In this document: piece after piece, positions 41,299 through 50,059 of the stretch
Numbering within the stretch: the stretch's first letter is position 1
Layout: every line of letters starts with the position of its first letter
DNA from: Pseudonocardia sp. ICBG1293
GTDB lineage: Bacteria; Actinomycetota; Actinomycetes; Mycobacteriales; Pseudonocardiaceae
Assembly (NCBI RefSeq): GCF_020131355.1
Contig: NZ_JAHLEL010000006.1
Span: 62,001-126,000 of the forward strand
Length of the DNA: 64,000 bases
Direction: 5' to 3'
The notes under the pieces: generated by a model
Database searches by the model: none
What the model saw: the letters and a program-made list of their open reading frames with translations, nothing else
What the model was told of the DNA's origin: nothing
Made by a program: the position numbers and the translations under genes

Positions 41299-41646
41299 CG
41301 GGGAGAACCGACCCGGAGTCCCGCCGAGGGGGTCCGCGGTCGATCCCTGTGTGCGGCAGGTCGGAGCGCGCACGCGGATGCTCCGGGGTGTGGCCGTTCC
41401 GGCCCGCCGGGTCTGCGGCGTCCCGCCGCGCGCGGCGCGGCGTCATGCCGCCGTCCACGACGCGCAGCCTGCATGCCCGTCCGGCCGGCCCGGTCGGGTC
41501 GCGCGACCCGGCCCGGCCCGTCGCGGCCGGGCCCGGCCGGGCTGGGCCGGGTCCGACCGGGCCGGCGCGGGGGACCGTCGGGGCATTGCGGTGTGCGCCC
41601 GGGGGAGCCGCGGGTGCCGATCCATCGGCCGACAACACGCGCTGTC
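41299..41646. other. Non-coding GC-rich tract
   Basis: No credible gene. From about 41480 to 41575 the sequence is nearly pure G/C with repeated GGCCGGGC/GGCCCGG words on both strands and strong folding potential. Confidence 0.5.
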
Positions 41647-41682
41647 TTGACAAGAGTTCGTTTCGGTTGGAGACTCGACGCC
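41647..41682 (+). promoter_or_regulatory. Promoter of the ArsR-SRPBCC operon, leaderless
   Basis: TTGACA (41647-41652), 17 nt, GAGACT (41670-41675), then 7 nt to GTG 41683. This is the best -35 in the window, combined with a leaderless start. Confidence 0.65.
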
Positions 41683-42264
41683 GTGCCGGACAGGACGACC
41701 GTGATCGAGGACCCCACCGCCGCCGCGATCGCCCTCGATCCGGTCCGCGCCCGGCTGCTCCGGCTGCTGCGGGAGCCCGGCTCGGCCACGTCGCTGGCCC
41801 CGGTGACGGGGATGAGCCGGCAGAAGGTGAACTACCACCTGCGTGCACTGGAGGCCCACGGTCTCGTCGAGCTGGTCGAGGAGCGGCGCAGGGGGAACAT
41901 GACCGAGCGCGTCCTGCGCGCCTCGGCGGACGCGTTCGTGATCTCACCCCGGGCGTGGGTGCTGCTCGCGCCGGACCCGGAGCGGTCACCGGACACCCTG
42001 TCGGTGCAGTGGCTCCTCGCGCTGGCGGACCGGCTGCTGCGCGAGGTCGGCCGGCTCGTCACCGGGGCCCGCGGGCGACGGGTCGCGACGTTCGCGATCG
42101 ACGGCGAGATCACCTTCGCCACCGCGGCGGACCGGGCGGCCTTCACACGCGAGCTGGGCGAGGCCACCCGCGCTCTCGCCGCGCGCTACCACTCCGACCG
42201 GGGCAGGCCCCACCGCCTGGTCGTGGCCCTGCACCCGAGCCTTCCCCCCGAGGAGGAGACGTGA
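41683..42264 (+). CDS. ArsR-like winged-helix regulator
   Basis: A 193-aa protein with an N-terminal winged helix: DPVRARLLRLLREPGSATSLAPVTGMSRQKVNYHLRALEAHGLVELVEERR. A C-terminal domain of about 100 residues (LSVQWLLALADRLLREVGRLV...ATFAIDGEITFATAADRAAF) resembles regulators paired with AHSA1 proteins. It overlaps the SRPBCC gene by GTGA. Such pairs are often autoregulated; no metal site is visible. Confidence 0.8.
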   Translation: MPDRTTVIEDPTAAAIALDPVRARLLRLLREPGSATSLAPVTGMSRQKVNYHLRALEAHGLVELVEERRRGNMTERVLRASADAFVISPRAWVLLAPDPERSPDTLSVQWLLALADRLLREVGRLVTGARGRRVATFAIDGEITFATAADRAAFTRELGEATRALAARYHSDRGRPHRLVVALHPSLPPEEET

Positions 42265-42914
42265 ACTTCGAGATCCGCCGCGAGATCGCCCTGCCCGCCG
42301 GCCCCGACGAGGTGTGGCGGGCGATCGCCACCCCCGAGGGGCAGGCCGGCTGGTTCATGACCGTCGAGGACGTCCCCGAGGACGCGGCCGCAGAGGTCGT
42401 GGAGGACCCCCCGCGCAGGTTGGAGCAACGCTTCGGGACCCAGGCCATCGAGTACGTCGTCGAGGCGGCGAGCGGTGGCAGCACGGTCCTGCGGTTCGTC
42501 CACAGCGGGATCCGCGAGGAGGACTGGGGCGACGAGTGGGAGACCATGACCGGCCTCGGCTGGGACCTCTACCTGTTCACCCTGGCCGAGTACCTCCGCC
42601 ACTTCCCCGGGCGCCCCGCGGTCTACGCCGAGACGGAGGCCCCACCGGACCCGGACGTCTGGCCGGGCGTCCTCGCCGCGCTCGGCGACCCGCACGTGGG
42701 TGACCGGGTCGAGACACCCGTCGGTCCCGGGGTCGTCGACATCCGTACCGGCACCCATCTCGGGATCCGTACCGACACGGCCCTGGTGCGCTTCCACGAG
42801 CGCTCCCTGATCGGGATGGGGACGGCGGTCGGGCACCACGAGACCGGATCGACCGACCGGGAGTCCCTCGTCGCCACCTGGAGCCGCTGGCTCGACGGGG
42901 TGGCAGAGCGGTGA
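42261..42914 (+). CDS. SRPBCC/AHSA1 domain protein, 217 aa
   Basis: The N-terminal AHSA1-type helix-grip (VNFEIRREIALPAGPDEVWRAIATPEGQAGWFM, TVLRFVHSGI, EWETMTGLGWDLYLFTLAEYL) is followed by an extra C-terminal domain of about 80 residues (LGDPHVGDRVETPVGPGVVDIRTGTHLGI...). It has GAGGAGGA upstream of GTG 42261 and overlaps both neighbours. Ligand unknown. Confidence 0.78.
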   Translation: MNFEIRREIALPAGPDEVWRAIATPEGQAGWFMTVEDVPEDAAAEVVEDPPRRLEQRFGTQAIEYVVEAASGGSTVLRFVHSGIREEDWGDEWETMTGLGWDLYLFTLAEYLRHFPGRPAVYAETEAPPDPDVWPGVLAALGDPHVGDRVETPVGPGVVDIRTGTHLGIRTDTALVRFHERSLIGMGTAVGHHETGSTDRESLVATWSRWLDGVAER

Positions 42915-43402
42915 GGTACACCGTCTCGATCGAGATCGCCCGGCCGCGCGCGAGGGTGGCCGCGCTGCTCGCCGATCCCGTGCACCTGCCTGCGTGGCTA
43001 CGGGGACTGGTGCTGCACGAGCCGCTCGACGGGCCGCACGGGCAGGTCGGTACCCGGTCGCGGGTCGTGCTGCGGACCGGACGGCAGGAGATGGAGGCCG
43101 TCGAGACGATCACGCGACGGGAACCCGCCGACCTGTGCCTGACGACGGAGGACGGCGTCGTCCGGTTCGAGCGCGAGATCGTCGCCGACGGGATGTGGAG
43201 CGCCGCGCGCGAGCGGCTGACCGAGGCGGGCCCGGACCGCACGCTCTGGGTGAGTGAGAACGAGTACCGGTTCGGGAGCGCCCCGATGCGGTGGCTCGCA
43301 CCCGTGATGCGCGGTGCGTTCCGCAGGCAGTCGCTCCTGCACATGCAGGACTTCGCGGCGTTCGCCGAGCGGGGCACCGACGTCCGCGACACCGGCGGAT
43401 GA
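42911..43402 (+). CDS. SRPBCC family protein, 163 aa
   Basis: A second helix-grip protein (YTVSIEIARPRARVAALLADPVHLPAWLRGLVLHEPL...WVSENEYRF...RRQSLLHMQDFAAFAE) of the polyketide cyclase/Coq10-like kind. The GTG overlaps the previous stop (42911-42914). The third gene of the ArsR operon; two SRPBCC proteins in one operon may act on one hydrophobic ligand. Confidence 0.75.
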   Translation: MRYTVSIEIARPRARVAALLADPVHLPAWLRGLVLHEPLDGPHGQVGTRSRVVLRTGRQEMEAVETITRREPADLCLTTEDGVVRFEREIVADGMWSAARERLTEAGPDRTLWVSENEYRFGSAPMRWLAPVMRGAFRRQSLLHMQDFAAFAERGTDVRDTGG

Positions 43403-43498
43403 TCCCGGGCCCGCGCGGCGGCCGGAGCCGGAGGTAACGACTGGCCGCGGTGGGGCGACATCGGCACCGGAACCGCCCACACCGGACGTGGAGAAGTG

Positions 43499-43870
43499 AT
43501 GTCGAAGATCGTGCTCACGCTCGCCCAGGCGATCGGGATCGTCGTGCTGGCCGTCCTCGTGGTCGGCACGGTGATCGGGCTCCTGCAGTGGCTCGTCGTC
43601 GCGGCCTTCCTGGTCGCGCTCCCGGTGGCGGGCTGGTGGCTGCACTCCCGGCTGTCCGGCCGGGCGGCGAGGAGGTCCACCGTGCCGGGGGCGCGTCCCG
43701 CCGCCGTCGCCGCGGTCCCGGCGCGCCGCGCCGAGCTGGAGAGCCGCGCCGTCTACGACGCGGTGGGCCGCTGCGGGTGGTGCGGGTCGGCGACCCGGCA
43801 CCAGGACCGCTACGGGTTCCCGGCCACGCCCCTCGCGTTCCACCGTGGCGAGATCGACGCGATGCTGTAG
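43499..43870 (+). CDS. Small membrane protein with CxxC, 123 aa
   Basis: Two N-terminal hydrophobic helices (about residues 3-50) are followed by a cytosolic or external tail with CGWCGSATRH, a possible zinc or redox site. ATG 43499 follows GGAG. Unrecognised family. Confidence 0.6.
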   Translation: MSKIVLTLAQAIGIVVLAVLVVGTVIGLLQWLVVAAFLVALPVAGWWLHSRLSGRAARRSTVPGARPAAVAAVPARRAELESRAVYDAVGRCGWCGSATRHQDRYGFPATPLAFHRGEIDAML

Positions 43871-43876
43871 CCGGTC

Positions 43877-44302
43877 TCAGCCCACGTCGCGCGCCCGGAG
43901 CCTCGCCTCGTGCGGGTGCATCCGCTGCTCCTCCGGGGACAGCGCCAGGCTGAGGATCCGGGTCGGGTGGATCCGGATGATCGCCCTCGACGCCGTCGGC
44001 TGCCCCGCCGAGTCCGTCGGGTCGGTCAGCGCCTCGGCCCGTCCGCGGAGCTCGACGAACCGGACCCGCCACGGGTCGGTCGACAGCACGTCGTCGACGA
44101 CGAACGCGACCTGCCCGTTGGCGGCGACGTTGCCGAACTTGCGGCTGCGCTCCATCCGGAACCCGCCCACGTCGATGGTCCCCAGCGTCGTGTTGACGCC
44201 GAACCCGACCGGGTTGACCTGCAACGTCCCGTCCGGCCGTGCGGTCGCGAGCCGGCCGATCCGCTGTCCGCGCAGGTAGGTGATCTCGTCGTCGGTGAAC
44301 AT
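43877..44302 (-). CDS. PPOX-class F420-dependent oxidoreductase-like
   Basis: A 141-aa split-barrel flavin/F420-binding protein of the pyridoxamine 5'-phosphate oxidase superfamily: DDEITYLRGQRIGRLATARPDGTLQVNPVGF, KFGNVAANGQVAFVVDDV, WRVRFVELRGRAEAL, AIIRIHPTRILSL. ATG 44302 is preceded by TACGGT (complement of 44310-44315) at 7 nt. Cofactor preference (F420 or FMN) is inferred from family habit in actinobacteria. Confidence 0.8.
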   Translation of the reverse strand: MFTDDEITYLRGQRIGRLATARPDGTLQVNPVGFGVNTTLGTIDVGGFRMERSRKFGNVAANGQVAFVVDDVLSTDPWRVRFVELRGRAEALTDPTDSAGQPTASRAIIRIHPTRILSLALSPEEQRMHPHEARLRARDVG

Positions 44303-44336
44303 GCCGGCGACCGTAGGAGCTGGAGTCGGGTCGAGG

Positions 44337-44951
44337 TCAAGCCGCCCGCGCCCGCGCCCGGGCGACGGCGGCACGCGCCTCGGCCACGGGGACGCCGAGG
44401 GTCAGCAGGTGACCGAGGGCGACGTCGGTCTCGTCACCGTCCCAGCGCCCCTCCTGGGCGGCACTCAGGTAGGTCAGCGACCCGGCCTGCAGCACCTCGG
44501 CCAGCAGCGGCGCCGCGACGTGCCGGGAGAACACGCCGGTCCGCTGGCCGTTCTCCAGCAGCCGGACCATGATCATGTGGAAGGGTGCCGTCGCGGCGCG
44601 GATCTCCTCGTCGGCGGTCCGGCGGGCCAGCGCGATGACCGGGCCGTAGCGACGCGACGTGCTCCAGGTGCGCAGGAGGGTCGCCGCCAGCTCCGCGGCC
44701 GGGTCCGGCGCGTCCGGGTCGACCTCGCCGACCCGCTCGACGAAGTCCGCGGACGCCGCCCGGACGAGGGCGACCACCAGGTCGTGACGGCTGGTGAAGT
44801 GGCCGTAGACGGTCCGCCGCACGACGCCGGCCCGGGCTGCGACCTCGTCCAGGGAGGCGTCCGGGTCCTCGCGCAGCACGGCCTGCGCGGCGTCCAGGAT
44901 GGACCGCCGGTTGCGCTCCCGGGCCGAGAGGCGTCGCTCCGTCCCTTTCAT
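44337..44951 (-). CDS. TetR-family regulator next to P450
   Basis: A 204-aa TetR protein: RRSILDAAQAVLREDPDASLDEVAARAGVVRRTVYGHFTSRHDLVVALV forms the HTH. The C-terminal ligand domain is variable. ATG 44951 is 71 bp from the divergent P450 start across palindromic half-sites, so it most likely represses the P450 and itself. Confidence 0.85.
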   Translation of the reverse strand: MKGTERRLSARERNRRSILDAAQAVLREDPDASLDEVAARAGVVRRTVYGHFTSRHDLVVALVRAASADFVERVGEVDPDAPDPAAELAATLLRTWSTSRRYGPVIALARRTADEEIRAATAPFHMIMVRLLENGQRTGVFSRHVAAPLLAEVLQAGSLTYLSAAQEGRWDGDETDVALGHLLTLGVPVAEARAAVARARARAA

Positions 44952-44956
44952 CACGG

Positions 44957-44981
44957 GTGCATTTTTGCACGATGAGTGCAA
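44957..44981. promoter_or_regulatory. TetR operator: three GTGCA half-sites
   Basis: GTGCA (44957-44961), TGCAC (44966-44970) and GTGCA (44976-44980) make two overlapping inverted repeats: GTGCA-TTTT-TGCAC and TTGCAC-GATGA-GTGCAA. It is located between divergent tetR and P450 starts. Confidence 0.65.
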
Positions 44982-45022
44982 TCCTGGCGAGGGTCGAGGC
45001 CATCCAGGACGAGGAGCGGACG

Positions 45023-46234
45023 ATGACGATCGATCACGACACCCGGCCGGTACGGCTGGACCAGGACTTCTTCGACGACCCCGACGCGCTCTACCGCGAG
45101 CTGCGCGACGCGCGTCCGGTCACCCGCGCGACCGGGCCGAACGGGCTGACCTTCTGGATGATCACCCGTTACGCCGACGCCCGCGCCGCGCTCAACGACC
45201 CGCGGCTGCAGAAGGACGCCGGGCGGCTGCCCGAGGTGCTGCAGCGCCACGGCGCGACCTCCATCCGGCAGTTCGCCGACTCGCTCGTCGGGCACATGCT
45301 CAACGCCGACCCGCCCGACCACACCCGGTTGCGCAAGCTCGTCGGACGGGCCTTCACCGTCCGCGCGATCGCCCGGCTCCGACCGCGCATCGAGCAGATC
45401 GCGACCGAGCTCGCCGACGCCGCCGAGCAGGCCGGTCCCGAGGTGGACCTGTTCGACCACTTCGCGTTCCCTCTGCCGATGACGGTCATCTCCGAGATCC
45501 TCGGCGTCCCGGGGGAGCGGCGCGAGGACTTCCGGCACTGGTCGAACCTGCTGCTGTCCAGCGGACCCGACGACGAGCGCGCCGCGGCGGCCGCGTCGAT
45601 GGCGCAGTTCCTCGCCGAGCTCGTTGCCGACAAGTCCGCGCACCCCGGCGACGACATGCTGTCCGAGATCGTGCGGGCCTCGGAGGACGGCGACTCGCTG
45701 AGCCCGACCGAGGTCACCGCGATGGCGTTCCTGCTGCTGGTCGCCGGGCACGAGACCACGGTGAACCTCATCGGCAACGGCATGCTCGCGCTGCTGCGCG
45801 ACCCCGCCGAGCACGCCCGGCTGCGCGCCGACCCCGACCGCGTGCCGCGCGCGGTCGAGGAGTTCCTGCGCTACGACGGCCCCGTCAACCTCGCCACCAT
45901 CCGCTTCACCGACGAGCCCGTCGAGTACTCCGGCGTCACGGTCCCGGCCGGCGAGGTCGTGCTGGTCTCGCTGATCGGGGCCAACCGCGACCCCGAGCGC
46001 TACGCCGATCCGCAGCGGCTCGACCCCGACCGCGACACCTCCGGGCACCTCGCGTTCGGCTACGGCATCCACCACTGCCTCGGCGCCCCGCTGGCCCGGC
46101 TGGAGGCCGACGTCGCGTTCCGCACCCTGCTCGCCCGGTTCCCGGACATGACACTCGCCGGCACCCCCGGACACCGCCGGGAGAGCACGCTGATCCACGC
46201 CCTCACCGCCCTCCCGGTGCGGCTGCAGGGGTGA
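45023..46234 (+). CDS. Cytochrome P450
   Basis: A 403-aa soluble bacterial P450. I-helix AGHETT for O2 activation, ExxR in EEFLR (K-helix) and haem ligand Cys in FGYGIHHCLGAPLARLE. ATG 45023 has GAGGAG 6 nt upstream. No ferredoxin or reductase is adjacent. The substrate is probably the inducer of the neighbouring TetR; closest type looks like CYP105/107-like hydroxylases, but this was not tested. Confidence 0.92.
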   Translation: MTIDHDTRPVRLDQDFFDDPDALYRELRDARPVTRATGPNGLTFWMITRYADARAALNDPRLQKDAGRLPEVLQRHGATSIRQFADSLVGHMLNADPPDHTRLRKLVGRAFTVRAIARLRPRIEQIATELADAAEQAGPEVDLFDHFAFPLPMTVISEILGVPGERREDFRHWSNLLLSSGPDDERAAAAASMAQFLAELVADKSAHPGDDMLSEIVRASEDGDSLSPTEVTAMAFLLLVAGHETTVNLIGNGMLALLRDPAEHARLRADPDRVPRAVEEFLRYDGPVNLATIRFTDEPVEYSGVTVPAGEVVLVSLIGANRDPERYADPQRLDPDRDTSGHLAFGYGIHHCLGAPLARLEADVAFRTLLARFPDMTLAGTPGHRRESTLIHALTALPVRLQG

Positions 46235-46249
46235 CCGGCGCCGGGGTGG

Positions 46250-47092
46250 TCAGCCCGCGCTGAACTGCTCGCTGCCGATCACCCGCAGCAGCTCCAGGCG
46301 CCGCTCGGTCTCGCTGCGCGGCGGCGGGGTGATCACGAGCAGCGCCTGGGACCGGTCCTCGGTGAACAACGCCTGGCAGTCCACCTCCAGCTCGCCGAGC
46401 TCCGGGTGCGGCAGCGTCTTGTGGTCGGCGAACCGGCGGCCGACCTCGTGCAGCTCCCACAGCGCGGCGAACTCGGGGCTGCGCCCGGTGAGCACCCGCA
46501 CGATCTCACCGGCCCGTGACCGGGGCCCGAGCACCGCCAGTGCCGCCCGGAGCGTCGCGACCTGGGCGCGGCTCTGGCGGGGGCGGTCGTCGGGCAGGTA
46601 CATGCGCTGGGCGTCCGGGTCGGTGAACCAGCGGAAGACCTCGCTGCGGGCGAGCCCGGTGTGGTGGGTGTGGTCGCCGAACAGCGCACGGGCCATGTCG
46701 TTCTGCACGAGCGTCTCGCCGAGCACGGTCAGGACCAGCGCCGGGCTGTCGTGCAGCCGGTCCAGCACCCGTAGCAGCGCCGGGGCCACGTGCTCGGACA
46801 CCGGGCCGGACGCCGGCGCGTTCCGGCCCGCGCACCGGAACAGGTAGTCGCGCTCCTCGGTGCCCAGCCGCAGCGCCCGGGCCAGCGACGTCAGCATCTG
46901 CTCGCTCGGTTGCGGGCCGCGCTGCTGTTCCAGCCGCGTGTAGTAGTCGGTCGACATGACCGCGAGCGTCGCGACCTCCTCGCGGCGCAGCCCCGCCGTG
47001 CGCCGGCGCGCCCCGTCGGGGAGCCCGACGTCACCGGGGCGGAGGCCGGCGCGGTGCCGGCGCAGGAAGTCGGCCAGGGCTGCACGGTCCAC
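46250..47092 (-). CDS. XRE-family regulator with MmyB-like C-terminal domain
   Basis: A 280-aa protein. The N-terminal HTH (ADFLRRHRAGL...RRTAGLRREEVATLAVMSTDYYTRLEQQRGPQPSEQMLTSLARALRL) is followed by the MmyB-like ligand domain (LVLTVLGETLVQNDMARALFG...VFRWFTDPDAQRMY). GTG 47092 is chosen because GATACT (complement of 47100-47105) stands 7 nt upstream. Family members often regulate a divergent SDR gene, as here. Confidence 0.85.
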   Translation of the reverse strand: MDRAALADFLRRHRAGLRPGDVGLPDGARRRTAGLRREEVATLAVMSTDYYTRLEQQRGPQPSEQMLTSLARALRLGTEERDYLFRCAGRNAPASGPVSEHVAPALLRVLDRLHDSPALVLTVLGETLVQNDMARALFGDHTHHTGLARSEVFRWFTDPDAQRMYLPDDRPRQSRAQVATLRAALAVLGPRSRAGEIVRVLTGRSPEFAALWELHEVGRRFADHKTLPHPELGELEVDCQALFTEDRSQALLVITPPPRSETERRLELLRVIGSEQFSAG

Positions 47093-47193
47093 GTCACCGA
47101 GTATCCGGCGGTACCCGCCGGGCAACCAGGGACCGGCGATCCCCCGATGACCGGTCTCTGCCGTCGCGTCCGCCGCGCGGCGACGGTGAGGAC

Positions 47194-47952
47194 ATGCAGA
47201 TCACCGGACGCACCGTCTTCATCCCCGGCTCGACGAGCGGCATCGGACTCGCCATGGCCCTGTCGCTGCACGAACGCGGCAACACCGTGGTCCTCGGCGG
47301 CCGACGCCGCGACCGGCTCGACGAGCTCGTCGCCGCCCACCCCGGCCTCGACGCCGTCGAGATCGACACCGCCGACCCGGCGAGCATCACGAAGGCCGTC
47401 GCCGAGGTCCTCGACCGGCACCCCGACCTCGACGTGCTCGTCGCGATGGCCGGGATCATGCGGGTCGAGGACTGGCACGGCCCCGAGGGCTTCCTGGCCT
47501 CGGCCGAGGAGGTCGTCACCACCAACCTGCTCGGCCCGATCCGGCTGATCGGCGCGCTCGTGGAGCACCTGCGGGGCAGGCCGGTCGCGTCGGTCGTGAC
47601 CGTCTCGTCGGGGCTGGCGTTCGTCCCGCTCGGCGCGACACCCAGCTACAACGCCACCAAGGCCGCGGTGCACATGCTCACCGAGTCGCTGCGCCTGCAG
47701 CTCTCCGACACCACCGTCGAGCTCATCGAGATCGTGCCGCCGTCGGTGGCGACCGAGCTGCTCCCCGGCCAGCAGGACAGCCCGATCGCGATGCCGCTCG
47801 ACGACTTCGTGGCCGAGGTCCTCGCCCTGCTCGAGGCCGGAGCGCCGGACGGGGAGGTCCTCGTCGAGCGGGTGCTGCCGCTGCGCCGCGCGGAGGCCCG
47901 CGGCGAGTACGCCGACGTCGTCGCCCGGCTCAACGCGGCCGACCCGCACTGA
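47194..47952 (+). CDS. Short-chain dehydrogenase (DltE-like)
   Basis: A 252-aa classical SDR. NAD(P) loop GSTSGIG (residues 11-17), NAG-equivalent VAMAGIM, catalytic Ser in VSSGLAF and YxxxK in SYNATKAAVH. The sequence is like the DltE/YciK-type oxidoreductases. It is divergent from the XRE regulator, which likely senses its substrate. Confidence 0.87.
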   Translation: MQITGRTVFIPGSTSGIGLAMALSLHERGNTVVLGGRRRDRLDELVAAHPGLDAVEIDTADPASITKAVAEVLDRHPDLDVLVAMAGIMRVEDWHGPEGFLASAEEVVTTNLLGPIRLIGALVEHLRGRPVASVVTVSSGLAFVPLGATPSYNATKAAVHMLTESLRLQLSDTTVELIEIVPPSVATELLPGQQDSPIAMPLDDFVAEVLALLEAGAPDGEVLVERVLPLRRAEARGEYADVVARLNAADPH

Positions 47953-47996
47953 CCACCACGCCGTACCCGGCCGTCCACCCGGGACAGGAGACACCC

Positions 47997-48203
47997 GTGC
48001 CGTTCGCCGACCTCGAGGTCCCTGCGGGCCTGCTCGACGCCGACGCCGAGCGCGAGCTCGTCGAGAAGGTCACCGACGTGTACGCCGCCACCTTCGGCGA
48101 CGAGGTCCGCGCCACCACCATGGTCCTCGTCGACGAGGTCGTCGACGGCGGCTGGGGGATCCGGGGGCAGGTCCTGACCCTCACCGACCTGAGGGGACGG
48201 TGA
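47997..48203 (+). CDS. 4-oxalocrotonate tautomerase-like protein, 68 aa
   Basis: MPFADLEVPAGLLDADAERELVEKVTDVYAATFG fits the tautomerase superfamily with the catalytic Pro directly after the initiator. AGGAGA precedes GTG 47997. It follows the SDR by 44 bp, probably one transcript. Confidence 0.72.
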   Translation: MPFADLEVPAGLLDADAERELVEKVTDVYAATFGDEVRATTMVLVDEVVDGGWGIRGQVLTLTDLRGR

Positions 48204-48307
48204 CCGTCCCGCCCGCCACCCGCCACCGCAGGCGATCCCGGTCGCCGTCGTCCCGGGGCGGGCGGCGCGGCCCGTAGGCTGGCCGCGCGACGACGGGGGA
48301 GGGCGCC

Positions 48308-49564
48308 ATGACGGCACCGGGCCGGGCTCGGCAGGAACGGATCTACCGGTACGGCGTCTCCGGCGTCCGGCCCCGCGTCCCGACCGGTCCCGACGAGCGG
48401 GAACGCCGCGCCCGGCGGGCGATGAGCCGGCGGGCCGACGCCTACGTCACCGGCGGTGCGGGCGCCGAGACCACGATGCGCGCCAACCGGGCCGCGTTCG
48501 CCCGTCACGAGATCGTGCCGCGGGTGCTGCGCGACGTCGGCGAGCGCGACCTGACCGTCGGGCTGTTCGGTCGCACGCTGCCCGCCCCGCTGCTGCTCGC
48601 CCCGATCGGCGCGCTGGACCTGGTGCGCCGTGGCGCCGACCTCGCGGTCGCCCGCGCCGCCGCGGCCGCCGGGGTCCCGATGGTCATCTCCAACCAGGCC
48701 GGCACGCCGATGGAGGACCTCGCCGCGGTCGGCGGCCCCACCTGGTTCCAGCTCTACTGGTCCACCTCCGACGACCTCGTCGACAGCTTCCTGGGCCGTG
48801 CCGAGGCAGCCGGCTGCGACGCCGTCGTGGTCACCCTGGACACCACGATGCTCGGCTGGCGTCCCCGGGACCTGGACCTGGGACACCTGCCCTTCGCCCG
48901 TGGCATCGGGATCGCCCAGTACACCTCGGACCCGGTCTTCCACCGGCTGGTCGAGGAGACCCTCGCGGCACCGTCGGCCGGGGCCCGGCCGACGGTCACC
49001 CCACAGGCCGTGCGCACCCTGCTGGAGATCACCCGCAACGCCCCCGGCCGGTTCCGGGACAACCTGCGCTCGCCCGTCCCGCGGGCGGCGGTGGAGACCT
49101 TCCTGCGGGTCTACTCGCGACCCCGGCTGTCCTGGGAGGACCTGGCGACCCTGCGCTCGCGGACCCGGCTCCCGATCGTCCTCAAGGGAGTCCTGCACCC
49201 CGACGACGCCCGCCGCGCCGCCGACGCGGGCGTGGACGGCGTCGTCGTCTCCAACCACGGCGGTCGCCAGGTCGACCACTCCGTGGCCTCGCTCGACGCG
49301 CTGCCCGGTGTGGTCGACGCGGTCGGGGACGCGCTCCCGGTGCTGCTCGACTCCGGGGTGCGCACCGGGGCCGACGTGGCCACCGCCGTGCGGCTCGGTG
49401 CCCGCGCCGTGCTGCTCGGTCGCCCGTTCGTGCACGGCCTCGCCCTCGACGGGGCCCGCGGTGTCGCGCAGGTGCTGCAGGACGTCGTCGCGGAGCTCGA
49501 CCTGGTCTGCGGGCTGGCCGGCGCCACGAGCCCCGCCGGGATCGACCTGCGCGGGCGCCCCTGA
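48308..49564 (+). CDS. FMN-dependent alpha-hydroxy acid oxidase (lactate 2-monooxygenase type)
   Basis: A 418-aa TIM-barrel flavoenzyme: LLLAPIGALDLVRRGADLAVARAA, WFQLYW, active-site VVVSNHGGRQVDHSVASLDALP with His and Arg, and DSGVRTGADVATAVRLGARAVLLGRPFVHG for the FMN phosphate. The length and the insertion at DLGHLPFARGIGIAQYTSDPVF resemble lactate 2-monooxygenase rather than glycolate oxidase. TAGGCT (48275-48280) and GGGAGG precede ATG 48308. Confidence 0.88.
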   Translation: MTAPGRARQERIYRYGVSGVRPRVPTGPDERERRARRAMSRRADAYVTGGAGAETTMRANRAAFARHEIVPRVLRDVGERDLTVGLFGRTLPAPLLLAPIGALDLVRRGADLAVARAAAAAGVPMVISNQAGTPMEDLAAVGGPTWFQLYWSTSDDLVDSFLGRAEAAGCDAVVVTLDTTMLGWRPRDLDLGHLPFARGIGIAQYTSDPVFHRLVEETLAAPSAGARPTVTPQAVRTLLEITRNAPGRFRDNLRSPVPRAAVETFLRVYSRPRLSWEDLATLRSRTRLPIVLKGVLHPDDARRAADAGVDGVVVSNHGGRQVDHSVASLDALPGVVDAVGDALPVLLDSGVRTGADVATAVRLGARAVLLGRPFVHGLALDGARGVAQVLQDVVAELDLVCGLAGATSPAGIDLRGRP

Positions 49565-49612
49565 CGGGTCGCCCGCCGCGCCCGTGGGCACCCTCCGTGG
49601 CACGGTCGGACC

Positions 49613-50017
49613 ATGACCCGTGTCAGCACCCGTACCCGGCAGGACGCCGCCCGCCTCGCGCTCGGCGCGATGCTGGTCCTCGCCGGGGCCTCCCACCTCA
49701 CCGTCGCCCGCCGCGAGTTCCGGGCCCAGGTCCCGCCGTGGATCCCGATGGACACCGACGACGTCGTGCTGCTCTCCGGCGCGGCCGAGATCGCGCTGGG
49801 TGCCGCGCTGGCCGGCCTGCCGAAGGAGCGGCGCCGGGTCGGCGGCCTGGCCGCGGCGTTCTTCACCGCGATCTTCCCCGGGAACATCTCGCAGTACCGC
49901 AACCGGGTCGACGGTTTCGGGCTCGACACCGACACGAAGCGCGCGGCGCGGCTGGCCGGACAGCCGCTGCTGGTCGCGTGGGCGCTCTACGCGGGCGGGC
50001 TGGTCCCGCGCCGGTGA
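49613..50017 (+). CDS. DoxX-like membrane protein, 134 aa
   Basis: Hydrophobic segments (LALGAMLVLAGASHLTVA, VVLLSGAAEIALGAALAGLP, FFTAIFPGNISQYRN, LLVAWALYAGG) match a four-helix DoxX-type protein. Role unknown. ATG 49613. Confidence 0.72.
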   Translation: MTRVSTRTRQDAARLALGAMLVLAGASHLTVARREFRAQVPPWIPMDTDDVVLLSGAAEIALGAALAGLPKERRRVGGLAAAFFTAIFPGNISQYRNRVDGFGLDTDTKRAARLAGQPLLVAWALYAGGLVPRR

Positions 50018-50059
50018 GCCGGTGCCCGGCGGGGACCGGGCGTCGGCCATGATCACCCG

